From Sebastes aleutianus (taxonomy: Eukaryota; Chordata; Actinopteri; Perciformes; Sebastidae): 64,000 bases of DNA. The translations under genes and the position numbers were made by a program. This document shows, piece by piece, positions 34,441 to 48,635 of this stretch (the first letter of the stretch is position 1; each line of letters opens with the position of its first letter). The notes under the pieces were generated by a model. That model saw only the letters and a program-made list of their open reading frames with translations, ran no database searches and was not told where the DNA came from. The stretch is taken from the NCBI GenBank assembly GCA_916700875.1, contig CAKAKS010000062.1, forward strand, positions 14,425,460 to 14,489,459, written 5' to 3'.

Positions 34441-37400
34441 TGTTAAACCTGCTGCTCTTTTTTTTATTTGTTTATCTTTAAAATAACCCGTCACTGTGAA
34501 AGTCACACCTCGCCTCGTCGTATTTTTCTTTTGCCTTCTAAACGTGTTCATCGGATGTTTTAAAGTTTACAGTTTGACAAAAACACAAACCAGCCTGAGT
34601 GTTATCTGCCACTCATTTAAAAACAATGACAAAAGACGGAGTTTGGTGACGTGGTGAAGCAGCGTGGGATCATGGGAGTTGTTGTCTTCATGTCAGTCAG
34701 CTTCTCCTGCTTAGGATTCCTTCAGTGTTCATTGTTTTCACCACAGAGGTCTCCTCCTCTCCAAAACCAACCGACCCGCTGATTAAAACTGGTAAAAACA
34801 CTGAATTCACGTTAAAAATCATTGATCAAAATCATCAATTAGACATTTAAATACGGAAAAGTTAGATATTATACCTTCAAATGGATCTTGAGTTTATTTT
34901 CCTTCATGTCAAACTAAACTCTTGAGATAATTAAAGCTACTTTACTGCCTCCATGAAGAGAAAACTGCTCAATAGCTGAACATACTTTACTGTATGTGTG
35001 AATTATTATCTTTGGAAAGAGACATTGTTGTTGAGTTTTACAGTTTTTAGCTCCAGGCTGAAGAACGTTTTTAGTTTGAACTGTCGCCTTTAAAACAATC
35101 CAGCTGTTACTTTGAATTGTTTTTAGCCGTTTGCATTGACAATCCTAACAGTATTTACAAAAACCTGCCGTTGTAGTGGGAGGATGAGAGTTGAGCGTCA
35201 TGTATGTTTGATGGTTACTGATAAATCTGTGAGGAATTAATCAGCCTCATTCAGTCCAGTTTACACGGTGGGACTCATCATTACTGTATGTGGCTGCTGT
35301 TAATAAGAGTTAATTAATGAATGTGAGGACCTGAGTTAACCTCTTCTGTCGCCGTGTTGATACTAAATATTAAGAAAGATGTTTAAACCTGAAAACAGAA
35401 TAACAATGTTTGGATAAAGTGGAGCTTCAGGTTAAACAGGATTTTAAACTAATTTTGTGGAATATTTTAACTGTTTATAACCAAACGAGAAGTGTAGTTT
35501 ATCATTTCTCAGTATCTGCCATCCAGCTCTGGCTTTAGAGCAGCAACTAATGATTATTATTGATGAATCTACCAGTTACAACTGTAAAATGTTAGAAACT
35601 GGAGACTCATTTTGTCCATCCAGCAGTCAAAAACCCCAAAATATTCTATTAATAATGATATAAAACGGAGAAAAGCAACAATTTGTCACATCTAAGTAGC
35701 TGGAAACGGAGAATATTTGGCAAATTTTACTTGAAATATACTAACTGTGATGAATCCGTCATCAAAATGAATTGACTAATCGTATCAGCTATAGTCGGCG
35801 TAACAAAAAATCTATTCAGCATCTGTTTCCATCAAGAGAACTGCAGCTTCTGTTATCAAGATCCTGTTCGACTATAAAGTCTCATGATAGAGGCGTCTTA
35901 TTTTGAAGGAATAGTGTGACACTGACGACCGCTGGTCGCCAACAAATATCTCCAGCACGTAAACTCCTATGACATTTTTAATTCCTGTTTTTGTACTGAT
36001 GAAACGATCGAGATGCAACATCTTAATTCGTTTTTTTTTAGACTTTGGTCAGAGCCAGGCTTACAGTTTCTCCCTGTTTCCAGTCTTTATGCTGAGCTAC
36101 GCTAATCGTCCCCGGGCTCCAGCTCTGTACTAAAAATACAAACACGTTTTCACTCCCATCTCGTCAAAAACAGACGCTTGGTCAGTGGCCCTACGCTTCA
36201 AACTGTGACGCTCTAGTGGCAGTTTGTACGTAAGCTACGTAATACCTCAGCTGCTATGTCAGTTAACCGTCTAATAGTGACGATGGGTCTACATTGTAGT
36301 TGAAAGCCCGGTGTGTCTCATACAGATGCTAAAGGCTGCATCGGTATGAGAAGGCGAGGGCCACTGATCAAGAGGCGTTATTTGTGGAGTGAGAACGAGT
36401 TGAACGCAAACATGAGCGGTTATCAATCGTCTCGCCTCGCTCTCAGCAAGAAAGCATCTTTCCCAAAATGTCAAACTATTCTTTAACGACGACGTTATTT
36501 GTTATTTTGTTTTGTCAACACATACTTTCTAGAATTTAAAGAGCGTCTCTAACTCTGGTACATCAGGATGTTCCACCATATTTATGTTACTCTCACGAAT
36601 GTATTTGTCTGCTGTCAGTTTTATTCATTATTATATTATTAGGTCTGTCTGGTGGAGTGAAGGCCTTTAAACAATGATGCTGCAACGTTATCAGTTATTT
36701 GTTAAACCTGGTTCTAACAATCTTAATGTTTTTACAACATTTAAGCTTTTCTGATTCAGTTTTTTCCGTCTGGATAAAAGCAGCGTCATCGAGAACACGA
36801 CACTGAAGAAAAGTCTTGTGTTCTCGACTTCTGTCTTTCCGCTGCGTTTTTTTCCTTGTGCAAATTTAAAATAAATATTTGTTTTTGTCGTGCACACACT
36901 GCCCTCTTCTTCAGCTGCCTAACCGACGTTCTGCGGAGATGTTTCCTCGTTGTTCAGTGTTTTGTCTTTGTGGAGGACACTGGGTGGGTCCAGGTGATGG
37001 TACAGATCTCTTGAGAACCAGTGAACAGAAACTTCCTGCTGAAGAAGAGTAAACTGGTGATGGAGAGTTTGACAGTAAAAACAGTGACATCTGCTGGTCA
37101 AACTGCTGCTTTGCATTTATTTCTCACTGCTGTCATCTTGGATGTTTTGTTCAATAAAGGTCAAATTATGTTAACTGAACACTTTTCTACAGTTTAATGC
37201 TATGAGACCTCGTTCGCAGTCGTCAAGTAACAGACTAGACAGGAAGAAGAGTAAGAAAACTCGTGTCTAGAAGGTAGCACGCAAATTGCAAAACTCGTGA
37301 GACGTTAAGGTTAGGCATTGACCTCGAATAGTTGAGGTTAGGATAGGTTGTCGGGTCTCGCAAGAGTTTTTGCAAGTTCTCGCAATTGGCGGATTACCTT

Positions 37401-37567
37401 CTAGATACAACCTTTTAAAACCTTTTGAATATTAATGTATTTACATGCTTATCTCACTTTAAACTGAATTTATTTTAGGTAGTATTCACCTTTAAGTTGA
37501 AGGTAGATGACAATTTTCTGATTGTTTACATAGTTAGTTAGTTATTTTAGTTCATATCTGTGAACTG
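34441..37567. other. Intergenic between crlf3 and suz12, no gene seen
   Basis: Moderately AT-rich sequence. It contains an eroded hAT-like stretch (35540-35790) and a repeat at 36040-36130 (agccaggcttacagtttctc) shared with about 8968-9035. No ORF looks genuine. Parts may be long crlf3 3' UTR. Confidence 0.45.
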
Positions 37568-38130
37568 CAGTGGTGGAACAAGTATTCCGATCCTTTACTG
37601 CAGTAAAAGTACTAATACCACACTGTGAAAATACTCCGATACAAGTAAAAGTCCTGCATTCAAAACCTTACAGAAGTAAAAGTATTATCAGCTAAATATA
37701 CTCAACGTATTTAAAGTAAAAGTACTGATGTGTCAGTAAAATGTTCCCTGTCAGTGTTTTCCTATTATACTGTACCTGATGTTTCTGGATTAATATTACT
37801 GCTGCATGTTGACTGCATTTTAACTCTTTTATATCCCGTTGGCTAGTTTAATGCCAATTCATTTTCTGTCAATCAAATAATCGACCAATCGTTTCAGCAG
37901 TACTTGTAGAAAACATACAGGCTGTGGTATAAACTGTTTGGTAGTTTAATTTATAACAATACGCTCTTCATATGTTTTGTATGCAAAAACAATTTGTAAA
38001 GTAATTAAAGCTGTTAAATGTAGTGGAGTAAAAATCACAATATTTCCCTCTGAGATGCATAAAATGGAAATACTCAAGTAAGGTACAAGTACCTAGAATT
38101 TGTACTTAAGTAGAGTACTGGAGTAAATTA
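37568..38130 (+). mobile_element. hAT-type MITE (agtggtgg/agtacttaag family)
   Basis: Starts cagtggtggaacaagtattc, continues atcctttactgcagtaaaag and ends gtacttaagtagagtactgg, the layout of an abundant fish element. The terminal inverted cttccaccactg is missing on the right. The same family in the other orientation makes up the suz12 intron-1 array. Confidence 0.7.
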
Positions 38131-40752
38131 ACTGTAATTATTACACGGCTTTATTGAATACTAGATTCTGATTGGTTAATCACGGTGTTCTACGGTCTTT
38201 TATTTCTTTCTAGCAGACCGTTGCTGTGGGCACAGTTCTAATGTCAGACTCTGGCAGGGTTTCTTTCACAACAATGACCAGTTCGCTGTACATTATCCCT
38301 TACTTATTACACGGCTTTGGTTTGCTATTTCTTTATAACAGACCATTGATATGGGCGCAGTTCTGATGTCGGACTCTGGCGGACCATTTTTGTGTCAAAT
38401 TATTGATCTCTTAAACTTAGTATCAGTGAAAGAAATGGACCACGTGGTCGATAATCGTACAAAATTGTTCATTTAATAAAAAACTTTTCTGACTCAACTT
38501 AAAAGTTCACAACATCAAGCTGGTTTTTACATAACTGTTGAAGAAAAGTCGTTTTCTTGACATGGCTCCTCTCGTCTTGTGCAAAATGCTGCTGGTCTCA
38601 TGTGAATGAACAAAAAGAAAAAATCTACAGAGGGCTTTATCCAAAATAAAAAAAGTGCTCTGCACGTCACTCAGAACTGTCACATGTGAACCAAACGGCT
38701 CTCAACACCCACCGCAAACCAGACTTCTGCTGCATTTGTCACATCAGACTTCTAAAGCTTTTAAAGAGCAGAGTCACAACATGAGAAGGTACATAATAAA
38801 TCCAACTCTTCCCATCAAACCTCTAAATAGTTCTGCATCAATGTCAGTCCTGACTGCTGCATACAGTCTGTTCAACATGGAGCAAAGCATCTGGACATTT
38901 CTGTCTCACTGAAACTTTCAAGGCCGTGACATCAGATCAGATGCTTTACAGAAATTATTATTTTACAAAAAGCAAGAAAATGTTCACAGGAGACAAGAAA
39001 CAAGAAATCTGCAGCAAATTTATCCCCTTTGGTGTGTAAACTAAAAAAACTACAAAACCTCCCGGGTGGCGTTCAGTTTCCAAACAATCATATTCCAAAG
39101 CTAATTTATTACAGTTTTATTACAGAGTCTTATGTACATAACGGCAGGAGGAAAAATAAAAACCAAGAACCAGCTGAGAAAAAATATAAAATGATCACCT
39201 TAAGTTGATGTTGATTCAGGCTCCGCCTCCTCTGAAAGTGGCCTGCAGCTATTTATTTCAATTAATTATTATTTCATCAATTAATCCTTTAGATGATAAA
39301 TTAAGGAGAAACACAGATCAGCTGTTCCCAGAGCCCTCGTGAGTGAATAACAGTCCAAAAACCCAAAAAGGATTCAGTTCTTTATCATCTGATATAAAAG
39401 CAGCAATTTGTCCCATTAAAGAAACTGGAACCAGCACCTGGATTAACGCTTCAACAGTGAGTGTTGAGACAATTAATCCTTTCGATTGACTGCTGACTGA
39501 ACCTGCGTCTTCTCCCCAAATTAGACCATCGACACTCGATCGGACGCAGACTCGTCAAAACAAATTCGGCCTTGACTCGTTGATTTCAAAGGAGGCGGTG
39601 CATGAAGTCAACTGTCCGTTTGTTCACTGGAGGAGAAACAACAAGTTTGTTAAAAAAGAAAAGAAAAGATGCTACAGTGCATCATGGTGTTTGAGTGCTG
39701 GCAGTGGAGGGTCACCGCTGAGTGTTTCTGAGGAATAAAAAGATCTAGCACCAGTAGTAGAAACTGCATCTGATCCAGGACTCTGAACCCGGCTGGCTGA
39801 GTGGGTCTGAGTTCCGCTCAAGAGTTTAGAAACAAGGAAAATATAATAAATATCAATATACATATATGTATATATATACTGATGGTGAATCTATGGTGAT
39901 CAGATGGAGAATATCGGAGACCCGGAGACCTTATTAGAGACCTGAAGACCTAATTACAAACCAGATTAGACACCCAGAGACCACCAAACACGTGGAGACA
40001 CAATTTGATTCCTAGAAGTCTGATCAGACACAGAGACCCAATTAGACACCCAGAGACCCGATTAGACACCTAGAGACCACATCAGACACATGGAGACATA
40101 ATCTGAATCCTAGGAGACTGACCAGACACCTAGAGACCACACCAGACATGTGGAGACATAATCTGAGTCCTCGCAGCCTGACCAGACACCTGGAGACCAC
40201 ATCGGACATCTTGACACTTGATCAGAGACCTGATCGGACATCTTTGACCCATAACCATGACAATAATGTGCATGTAAACACACTCCGTAATAAAGAAAAC
40301 CTTTGGTGGAGCCGAGCGTAGCAGGAACGTCACTGATTGGTGCTTCACACCGAGGAAGACGAAAGGAAACGATCCCATTTGAAGTTGGTTAACTCAACGA
40401 CGGAATGAGCACAAAATCAATCTGATTTGAGAGCGTGCAGAGTCGAAACTAATCCAGAGTGAAGGCTGAACTTGTTTTGTGCTTGCTCCACCGTTTTGTC
40501 GTTAATAAACTTAGTGGGTTGGAAATGAAAGGAAAGGATGCGAGAGCAGGTGACGGACCGAGAGCGGTCACCGTCGGGATGCGTGATGCAGAATAACTGA
40601 TGATTCTGAGCTTCAAGTTTCTCTAAACTCCTAACCTTCCTAAGTAATGAAATGATAAACGGCTCTTCGACGTAAAAAGTTCACCTTGTTTGTGATGTAA
40701 CCTGCCCATGAAAACATAATCCCTGCAGTAACCTGTGTTTGTCTGTCGCCTT
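38131..40752. other. suz12 3' flank or long 3' UTR
   Basis: Gene-free on both strands. Minus-strand poly-A-type signals (e.g. ATTAAA near 38475-38470 and AATAAA-type sites near 39110) could end a long suz12 3' UTR. It includes the 60-bp minisatellite and an eroded hAT-like fragment at 39240-39490. Confidence 0.35.
39890..40225. repeat. 60-bp minisatellite, degenerate
   Basis: Repeats of a unit containing gacacctagagaccac, atggagacataatctga and cctaggagactgacc. The best two units (about 40060-40190) are 60 bp apart, with more decayed units on either side. Confidence 0.75.
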
Positions 40753-40758
40753 TTTATT
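40753..40758 (-). terminator. suz12: Possible suz12 poly-A signal
   Basis: AATAAA on the minus strand 39 bp after the suz12 stop codon. This would give a very short 3' UTR, unlike the long ones common for this gene, so it may be a minor or unused site. Confidence 0.3.
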
Positions 40759-40796
40759 TTTCTGTTTGGGGGTCTTCGCTCTGATTGAGTTCAGTT

Positions 40797-43700
40797 TCAA
40801 ACTGAACCAGAGAGTTTCTGCTTGGTAGTCGGCCTTTCTGTCACAGCTCCTCCACTCTCCTCCGCCTCCTGTTGCTGCTGGTTTCCATTCTCCACGCAGC
40901 CGTTGCTAGTCTCGTCGTTACAGGGTGTATACTCAAGATCTGCTTCCAGCTCGGGCTGGGACTCCACGGCCGTCTCCCAGTCCTCCTCGTCCTCTTCTTC
41001 CTCCTCCTCGTCTTTGTCCCTGTGAGCGCCCTGGCTCTGCAGGAGGCGGAGGCGGGCCATGGCCTGGTCAATGGTCTGCGTGGTGACCAGGTTGAAGTCG
41101 TGCATGCTGATCAGGTGCAGCAGGAAGTTGCGACAGAGGTCGTTTTTGACGATGTAGACGCCGTGGCGGTCGGCAAACAGCAGGCAGGACTCGTTCATCT
41201 GGTTGTCCGCTATGAAGCTGGAGAGGGGACAGAAGAGTTGATATTGAGAGATTGTCTTTCTAATGCATCATGTATCACAGAGAAATCAGGTTAACAACAC
41301 AGCAGCATGTGTCAGGTCTGATTTCTGTAAAACCTCAGTTTATATAGTAGATCATATTTAGATCAGACAGATTAGATTAGTTTAACGTTGATTCCTGATC
41401 AGCTAAAATGAAACGTTTGTGTGTTCTCTGCAGCTTATGTCACGTCAGTATAACAGTCTAAACATTTTAATCTGATCAGCTTCATAGTTGTCAATCAAGA
41501 CCTTCAATATTAAAAGGGACTGTATGTAACTTTTTACATGTATAAACATGTTTTAATAATTTTTTATTGCTAATGTGGGAACAGGTTGTAGCCCTGCAGC
41601 CCCCACCACAACTCAGACTCCAACACAAACTTCACAGAAGCACACAAAATTCCAAAGTTATATCTAGTGAAGCCCGTCTAGCAAAACAGGAATGTGACCA
41701 ACATCCGGGGATAAACTAGGATCAACATTAGCCGGTCCTTCGATTCACGGAGGGACCTTCATTTGGTAAGCTAACATTACTGCCAAGCATGTGAAATATA
41801 TAGTGATATTGTGGTTTTTAGCTGCTAATGTTGTCAATCAAGTTCAGTCTCGTGTGTGTCGCCTCACTGTTTTGACCGATGCTTGCTCCGTCTACTTAGT
41901 GCGAGCACAAGCGTGAGCAACAGGACGCTGACTATCGTTGACTTAACGGCATCCCTGTTGACAAGCAATTTCTGATTCTTACAGAGAGTCCCTTTAAGAG
42001 TTAGTAGCTGGTGATGTAAAGCAGCCTACAGCTGTTAACTCAATGTGTAAAATCCTACTGAACCCCGTCCCTGCTTCATCTACACACCCGTGCTTCATGA
42101 CGTGGAGGTTCCAGAGCTTCATGATCTCCTTCTCCCCCTCGTTGACGTCGGTGAACTCCTCGATTTGCTGCAGTGAGAGCAGAGCAGACAGACTTTAGAC
42201 AGGACATACTCTCAGGTTAAAGCAACATAAATGAAGGGACAGAGCGGCATTAGCTACAGATTTATTTATTTTCTCTTGACAAAGCTCCTCCAAAGCCAAA
42301 CAAAGGTATTGCCAACAATGACAAGTAAACCAGAGCTCATGTGTAAAATCAAGTGTTCGTTCAGCTGTATACTAACCATGGCCGTCTTCTCTTTGAGCCA
42401 GTCGGGGTAGCACTCGTCCTCGCTGTCCACTTCCATCTCCTGAGGTCGGAGCGGCACGCAGCTGTCGCTGTGGAAGTAGAGGCGGTTGTGTCCGCTGATG
42501 ATCGGCTGCTCCTGATCTCCCTCCTCCGGCTCCAGGAACTCAGAAAGACTCGCCTTCATCCTCTTGGGTCTGATAGAAAAGTAATTGTGGTTGTATGAGG
42601 TTCTTCTCCATAGTCAGTGTATTACCAACAGTAGGCGATGTTTGGATAAACAGACAGGAGTACCAGCACGGGAGCAGAGCAATGTACTGCTGTGGACGGG
42701 GGCAGCAGCAAAATGCATTTTAGACACCTAAAAATAGGCCACACTAACCCTTTAAAAGTCACTATGGGTGCAGCATAGTATCGCGATATTTTTGCGTGGC
42801 AATATTGCATCGATCCACTGACGTCATAAACTATTAACCTCTTAACAATCCGACAGCAGTCCCGGCCGCTATTCTGTCTTTCAGAGGTTTTAGCAGGCTC
42901 AGTTTTAAGATACTGATATCATATGAAACTAGAAAACCTAAGGAATCCACTGGTACCAACCATGTCATACTAGCTTGATGGGGAAAGGAAAAACTGGCAT
43001 GGCCATTTTCAAAAGGGTCCACTGACCTCTCACCTCAAGATATGTGAATGAAAACTCTGAGTGAAAACTGAATCGTATTAGATAAAACGGATGTTGACAA
43101 ACTGCATAATTTGCAGTTGCAAAAAGGTAATAAATCGCAATATATCTTGTGGCAATATCGTAACGTGGGGTTGATTCTCACCCCTAAAAGTCACACAACA
43201 AGACAAACAAACTAAGCGACCGAGGCAGCGGTAGACCGGCAACTCCCATGTTCTGAGAGGTAAAATGTATGTTTTTGTCAGTGTAGTCTGGTGGCTTTGA
43301 AGAGAGCATAGATAAAGGCTTCAGTTCCCCGTCAGAAAGGGCTGTCTGACAGCAAGATAAAGTGGTGAAAATATTCTAAATAGAGCGTACACTTAAACTG
43401 ATACTGATTTTTTTTTAGGTGTCTAAAATACGTTTTGCTGCTGCCCCCGTCCACAGCAGTACATTGCTTTGCTCCCGTGCTGGTAATCTACTGTAGGTAA
43501 TACACTGACAATGGAGAAGTAGCTCATACAACCCCACTGAGAAACATCAGAAATATACCTTTAATAGTGAAAGTAAATGAATACCTGCAGACGACAATGT
43601 GGGTGACGGCGGTCCTCTTGACGGGGCCGTTCCTGCTGAAGGCGAATCCCGGCTGGCTGTGGATGTCCTGAGGGTTTCCTGCATACGAACCATCGTAACA

Positions 43701-46700
43701 CTCGTTGATGGAGACCTCGATCTTCGCTCCTTTAGGATGAGGCTGCCAAAGATCAGGAGAGAGACGTGTGAATAAAACTGACAGCAGCAACATCATGAAG
43801 ACTCAAGACTCTTGTGAGTTCTGGTAACATCTTTTAAATCACTTCTTATTTAATCAATATTAGCCAGTTCTTTTATCCTTCTGGATTTTTATTTTTTTGT
43901 AATTTAAATTTAATTTGAATTGAAAAATGTTAAGATTTTATCTTGATTTACCCCTTTAAAGCATTTTATATCTGGTTTTGAAATCTGGTGTATAAATCAA
44001 GTGTATTATTATTACACTCAAGAGATTAATGCCAATCATGGAACAAAGAAAAAGAAAAGTGAATCAAGTCAAACTTCACTGCTGTGTTTAAATATGTGAC
44101 GGCCTCAGTGAACATTTATATGTGAGGAACAAAAATATATATGATATATATAGCTACATTTTCATGTACTTTTTCGTTTAATCATGTAGTTGTACATATT
44201 TTGAGGTTTCTAGGCTGCGTGAGTCCGTCTCACCACGTAGTTGAAGATGAAGCGGGAGTGAGACAGTTTGAGGTGTTTGATGAGACTGTAGAGCTTCCTG
44301 CAGTTGAGGGTGCACCAGGGACAGTGGAGGTCGTCTCTGGCCTCCGTCTGCTGCCGCGTGTTGCTGTTGTACTGGAACTGGACAGACATACAGAAGACGG
44401 CGAGCGTGACACAAACATAAATAATCTGTGGGGCTTTAATCTTGAAACTACAGGCCGAACCATGAATGATCTTGTCTTTTTGTGCGTCTTTGTAGTCTCG
44501 ACACAATGAATCAAATCTCTCCTCGAAGGCGTTCGTGGTGTTAGTACAGACTCTGGCAGGTGACGGTGTGTCGTGCAGATACAGTATGAGGTGAGACTGA
44601 CCTGGTAGAGGATGCGTAGCTTCTGTCGGGGCTCAGCTGAGATTAGTTCTCTTCTGGTTTGCACGTCAGCATTAATGGACTCTTTAACAGCTGCAGCACA
44701 ACAGGGGAAATCAGTCACTTTTAAAAAAAGCAGTTGTTGCACCACTGACAGATTGCTCTCTAGATAATCTCTGTGTTGCTGCTCACCAAGAGTGGTTGTG
44801 GCTCTCAGGGTGCTGGGTCTGGGGTCCTGGTTGGTCTCAGAGTTGCGGGTGGCCAGAGGTTTAGCTACCGGTGCAGTGGAGCGATCGGAGGAGTCGCTGG
44901 TCCAGCGCAGGGTGAACTGCAGGGTGGGACCCTGAGAGAAACTCTCAAATGGAGGCAAACGCTACAAAAATGAAAGAGTGGATAATTTCACAACGCTAGC
45001 TTAAAGCTCACTTATTATTAACATGAACAATAACCAGATAAATAACAAATATGTAACTAATATTTTTACATTCCTGGTTAATGTATTTCTCTGTTTTTTC
45101 GTTCCATGAATCCGCCACCCTCACCTGACCGTGAGCTGACAGGAGGTGGTGGAGGGTAATGTTCTTTACATCTCAGACCATAATAATGATAAGATAATAT
45201 ATTACTGTGGTCCGATATCGTGCATCCCAAGAAATGATGTCTCTAGTGTGCAGGAAGCGAGGATTTAACTACATGCTTTTACATCTTGCATGTAAAATGT
45301 ATACTTTGTGTGGAAATACCTCTCTTCTCTCTCACACACACACACACATACATACAAACACACACCTTTCCATCCAGGATAGTCTCCCAGGTCGCCCTCT
45401 TCTTATTGACCGGACACTCCTCCATCTCTTGCATAGACACTTCGTACTCCCCGTCCAACAACTGCAGACGTCTGCACACACAAGCAGCACAACAAACGAC
45501 ATGTTCTCACTTCTTGATTCTGCTGCACACGGCATTAGAACAAACCATTTTTCCTGTGTGAAAGTTTGTGTGTCAGATTGTGTGAGTTTCACCTGTTTTT
45601 ATCAAAGACCGTCATCTGAGCCACAAATGTGGTTTCTCCCTCCTCCCTGAGAGAGGAGCTCCTCCTCTTCCTGTTTACCACTTCCTCTGTAAAATCTGAG
45701 ACAGACACATGATGACGTGAGCCCCTCCTCTACCACACAAGCTTCAAACTAGTCTTAAAGATCTGATCAGTGTCTCCTCGGTGACCACAATGAGACAAAC
45801 ATCAGTGTTATATGTTACAAAATAATTTGATTTATTACAACAATCGCTTCTGTCTTTTATAATAACGATGTACTCACCAAGTGAATTGCTGTGCTTAAAG
45901 CTTTAAATATTGATGAAAGTTTAACTTGGAGATTCTCATGATAATGATGTGATCAACTTGTTAATTTCTCTACAGAGTCGCCGCCCCTCTGTTGGTCTTT
46001 TTGGACAACAAAAACAGTCCACTCAGGGTGGTAGAGTGGTGCTTCCTGTCCCTCACAAACAATCTTCGGCAAGTACAGACCCAGTGATTCATTTTAACCA
46101 TTACGGAGTTAAAGTTCCAATGAAATGGTGAGCGGAGTGCTATTTGATTCCACATATTAACATGTTTCCTGTAAAAACAGGAACCTAGAGAGGGACTCGT
46201 CATGAATACTGATATACTGAATGCATCACTGATGGATGTTTGGGTAATAATGTCACCTTTGTTTTCTCTTCCAGATAAGTTTGTCTGACCTGGAGGTTCG
46301 TTTTGTCACTGTGTTCCCAGACGTTAAGCTACTAATCTGGTGAGTACGATGTTGTTATTACTGATAGAAATGTTGAAATAAACCAAACAATCCTTTAAAA
46401 ACATGTCCAGACGTCACTAGTCTCTGCTCACCTCTGCTGTGGTGGTTCTCTCCGTTGGCCAGGCCGTTGATCTGAGGCCGGGGGCATCCGGGCCTCGATA
46501 CTCTGAAGAGCAGCGAGTAGGACTTGACCATGTGAGAGTCGCTGGGTTCAAACTCGCTGCTGGGAACCATCAGGGAGGGGAAGGAGCCCGGCTTGGCCTG
46601 AACTCCAGCGCTTGTGTCTGGGTTCAGAGGAACCTGCTTCTTCCCCGTGGGGACCTGCTTCACCGGACAGCTCACATCCTGGGCAAGAGGCAGGAAAAGG

Positions 46701-46763
46701 ACATGTCATTGACACCTGGACACGATATAAAAGTGAGGAAAAAGCAAGAGATGCCCCTGAGAT

Positions 46764-46822
<59 letters not shown>

Positions 46823-48582
46823 TCCTCTTCTTGTGACAGACTTTGACCAGCAGCACCTCCAGAGAGACAGAGTTCTGCTCATTCTCACTGTCCTGAGATG
46901 GCTTCCCTGAGAACACAAACCGGGACGAAAGACTTCCTGTAAGTCACCCTGAATCAGTTCAAAGACTAGATCTAACGGAAAGGCAAATGACGGTGGCTGA
47001 GAAGGACAAACTTACCAGCTTTATGAAAGAAGCCAGTAAAGGTGAGCTGAAGATTAGAGTCCAAGCTGTAGAAAGGAAAAACACAAGATGTTATATTGGA
47101 TCAAATATTCACTAGATGTGAAGTTCAGATGGTCAGTAGGTCTTAAAGTAGGGCTGTTTTTGGCTTCCACAGAAAAGATAAATAATATTTAAGTCTGGAT
47201 GTTGCATTAGTAAGATCAGAAACTGGTTTATTCATGTATTTGGATGCATAGACACACATTATTTTGAAACCGTGTGTGCAATTGCTGTTTGCCAGTCACG
47301 GGTGTAACGATACATCGATCTGGGTCGATATATCGATTCAATGATCCCAAATCATCAATGCAAAGTGAAAACATCGATATATATCTTCATCTTTAAAAGA
47401 TACGCCTTTGAAATTCCCATGGCACATTATGTGTCTACTTCAGAAACTATCCCTTTAATATCTCAGGTTGTATTCGGTTACTGAAGGAAATGTTGCAATG
47501 CAATGAGAGGGCTGCTTTATGGCAGGATGTCTGCATCAGTGTGATAAACTAGTTCTCAATTGAATCATCATGTGATCTTATCCACGTATGATTTGAGTTC
47601 CACTAATGAGTGCGGTACAGCGGATAGTTTATAGATGTGTTTTTGAAATAAAGTCGCCAAAATTAAGTGTTGATATTCAGTAACCTTAAATATAATATAT
47701 AATATAGCACATATTCGGGGTTTCTGCCTTGTTAAGGTAGAAAGCTTATGAAGATAAATATCAACAGACAAACATTAAATCTCTGTAGAGTGTAGATTAC
47801 CTGTGAGTCTCCTGTTCGCCTCTCATCTTTTCCACTTTGAACAACAGATTGTCGACCTTGGAGCTTTTCCTGAACATGCAGACAAACAGCAGCGGTTAGC
47901 AACAACACCAACATCACCATTATCATCATCATCATCATCATCATCACAATCATCAGCCAACGCTGACCTACAGGCAGAATAACCGATCACTATACAGGGG
48001 AAGAATTTCAGAGCCAAATTAATTTCTTCTGGAGATAGATTCAATCCACTGTGCTATTAATGATCACTTTCCCCACAAACAAGTCAACTGTATCCTTCAT
48101 CTGGTCATGTTACACCAATGCAGATACTTCACGTAACATGAGATGCTTTAAATAATGTATAGACTATATACTAGGGGTGTAAGAAAATATAAATACACGA
48201 GTATCGCGATACTGTAACGATTCTCCAAAACACAGATTTTTTATTGACCTTTTAAAAATCTGACAGCCCACCGCCGGGCCCGACCGACCGCTATTAGATA
48301 TTTCGGAGGTAGTACCGGGCTCAGTTTTAAAGTTAGAGAGAGGATACTGGCATCATATGAAACTAGCCTAAGGAATCCATTGTTACCAACCAAGGAGGTG
48401 AAAAGAAATGTTTAAGTCCAGCCTGATGTTGTCTTACACATAAAAGAATGATCCCAGTCACTTCCACACAGTGAGGCATACAGCTTATTAATTAAACACT
48501 GGTATCAGATCGGTACTCGGTATCTGCCTATACTTTAATGCAATGCAAAAACAAAACAAATTTTTAAAAAGTAAAGACCATC

Positions 48583-48635
<53 letters not shown>

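Noticed and set aside
40822..41294. Plus-strand ORFs opposite the last suz12 exon
   Set aside because: Antisense shadows of the GC-rich coding exon; no family match.
44230..44958. 242-codon minus-strand ORF across suz12 exons 10-12
   Set aside because: It mixes exon and intron in a frame that drifts from the protein; the spliced exons 44787-44961, 44602-44690 and 44234-44377 explain the coding signal.
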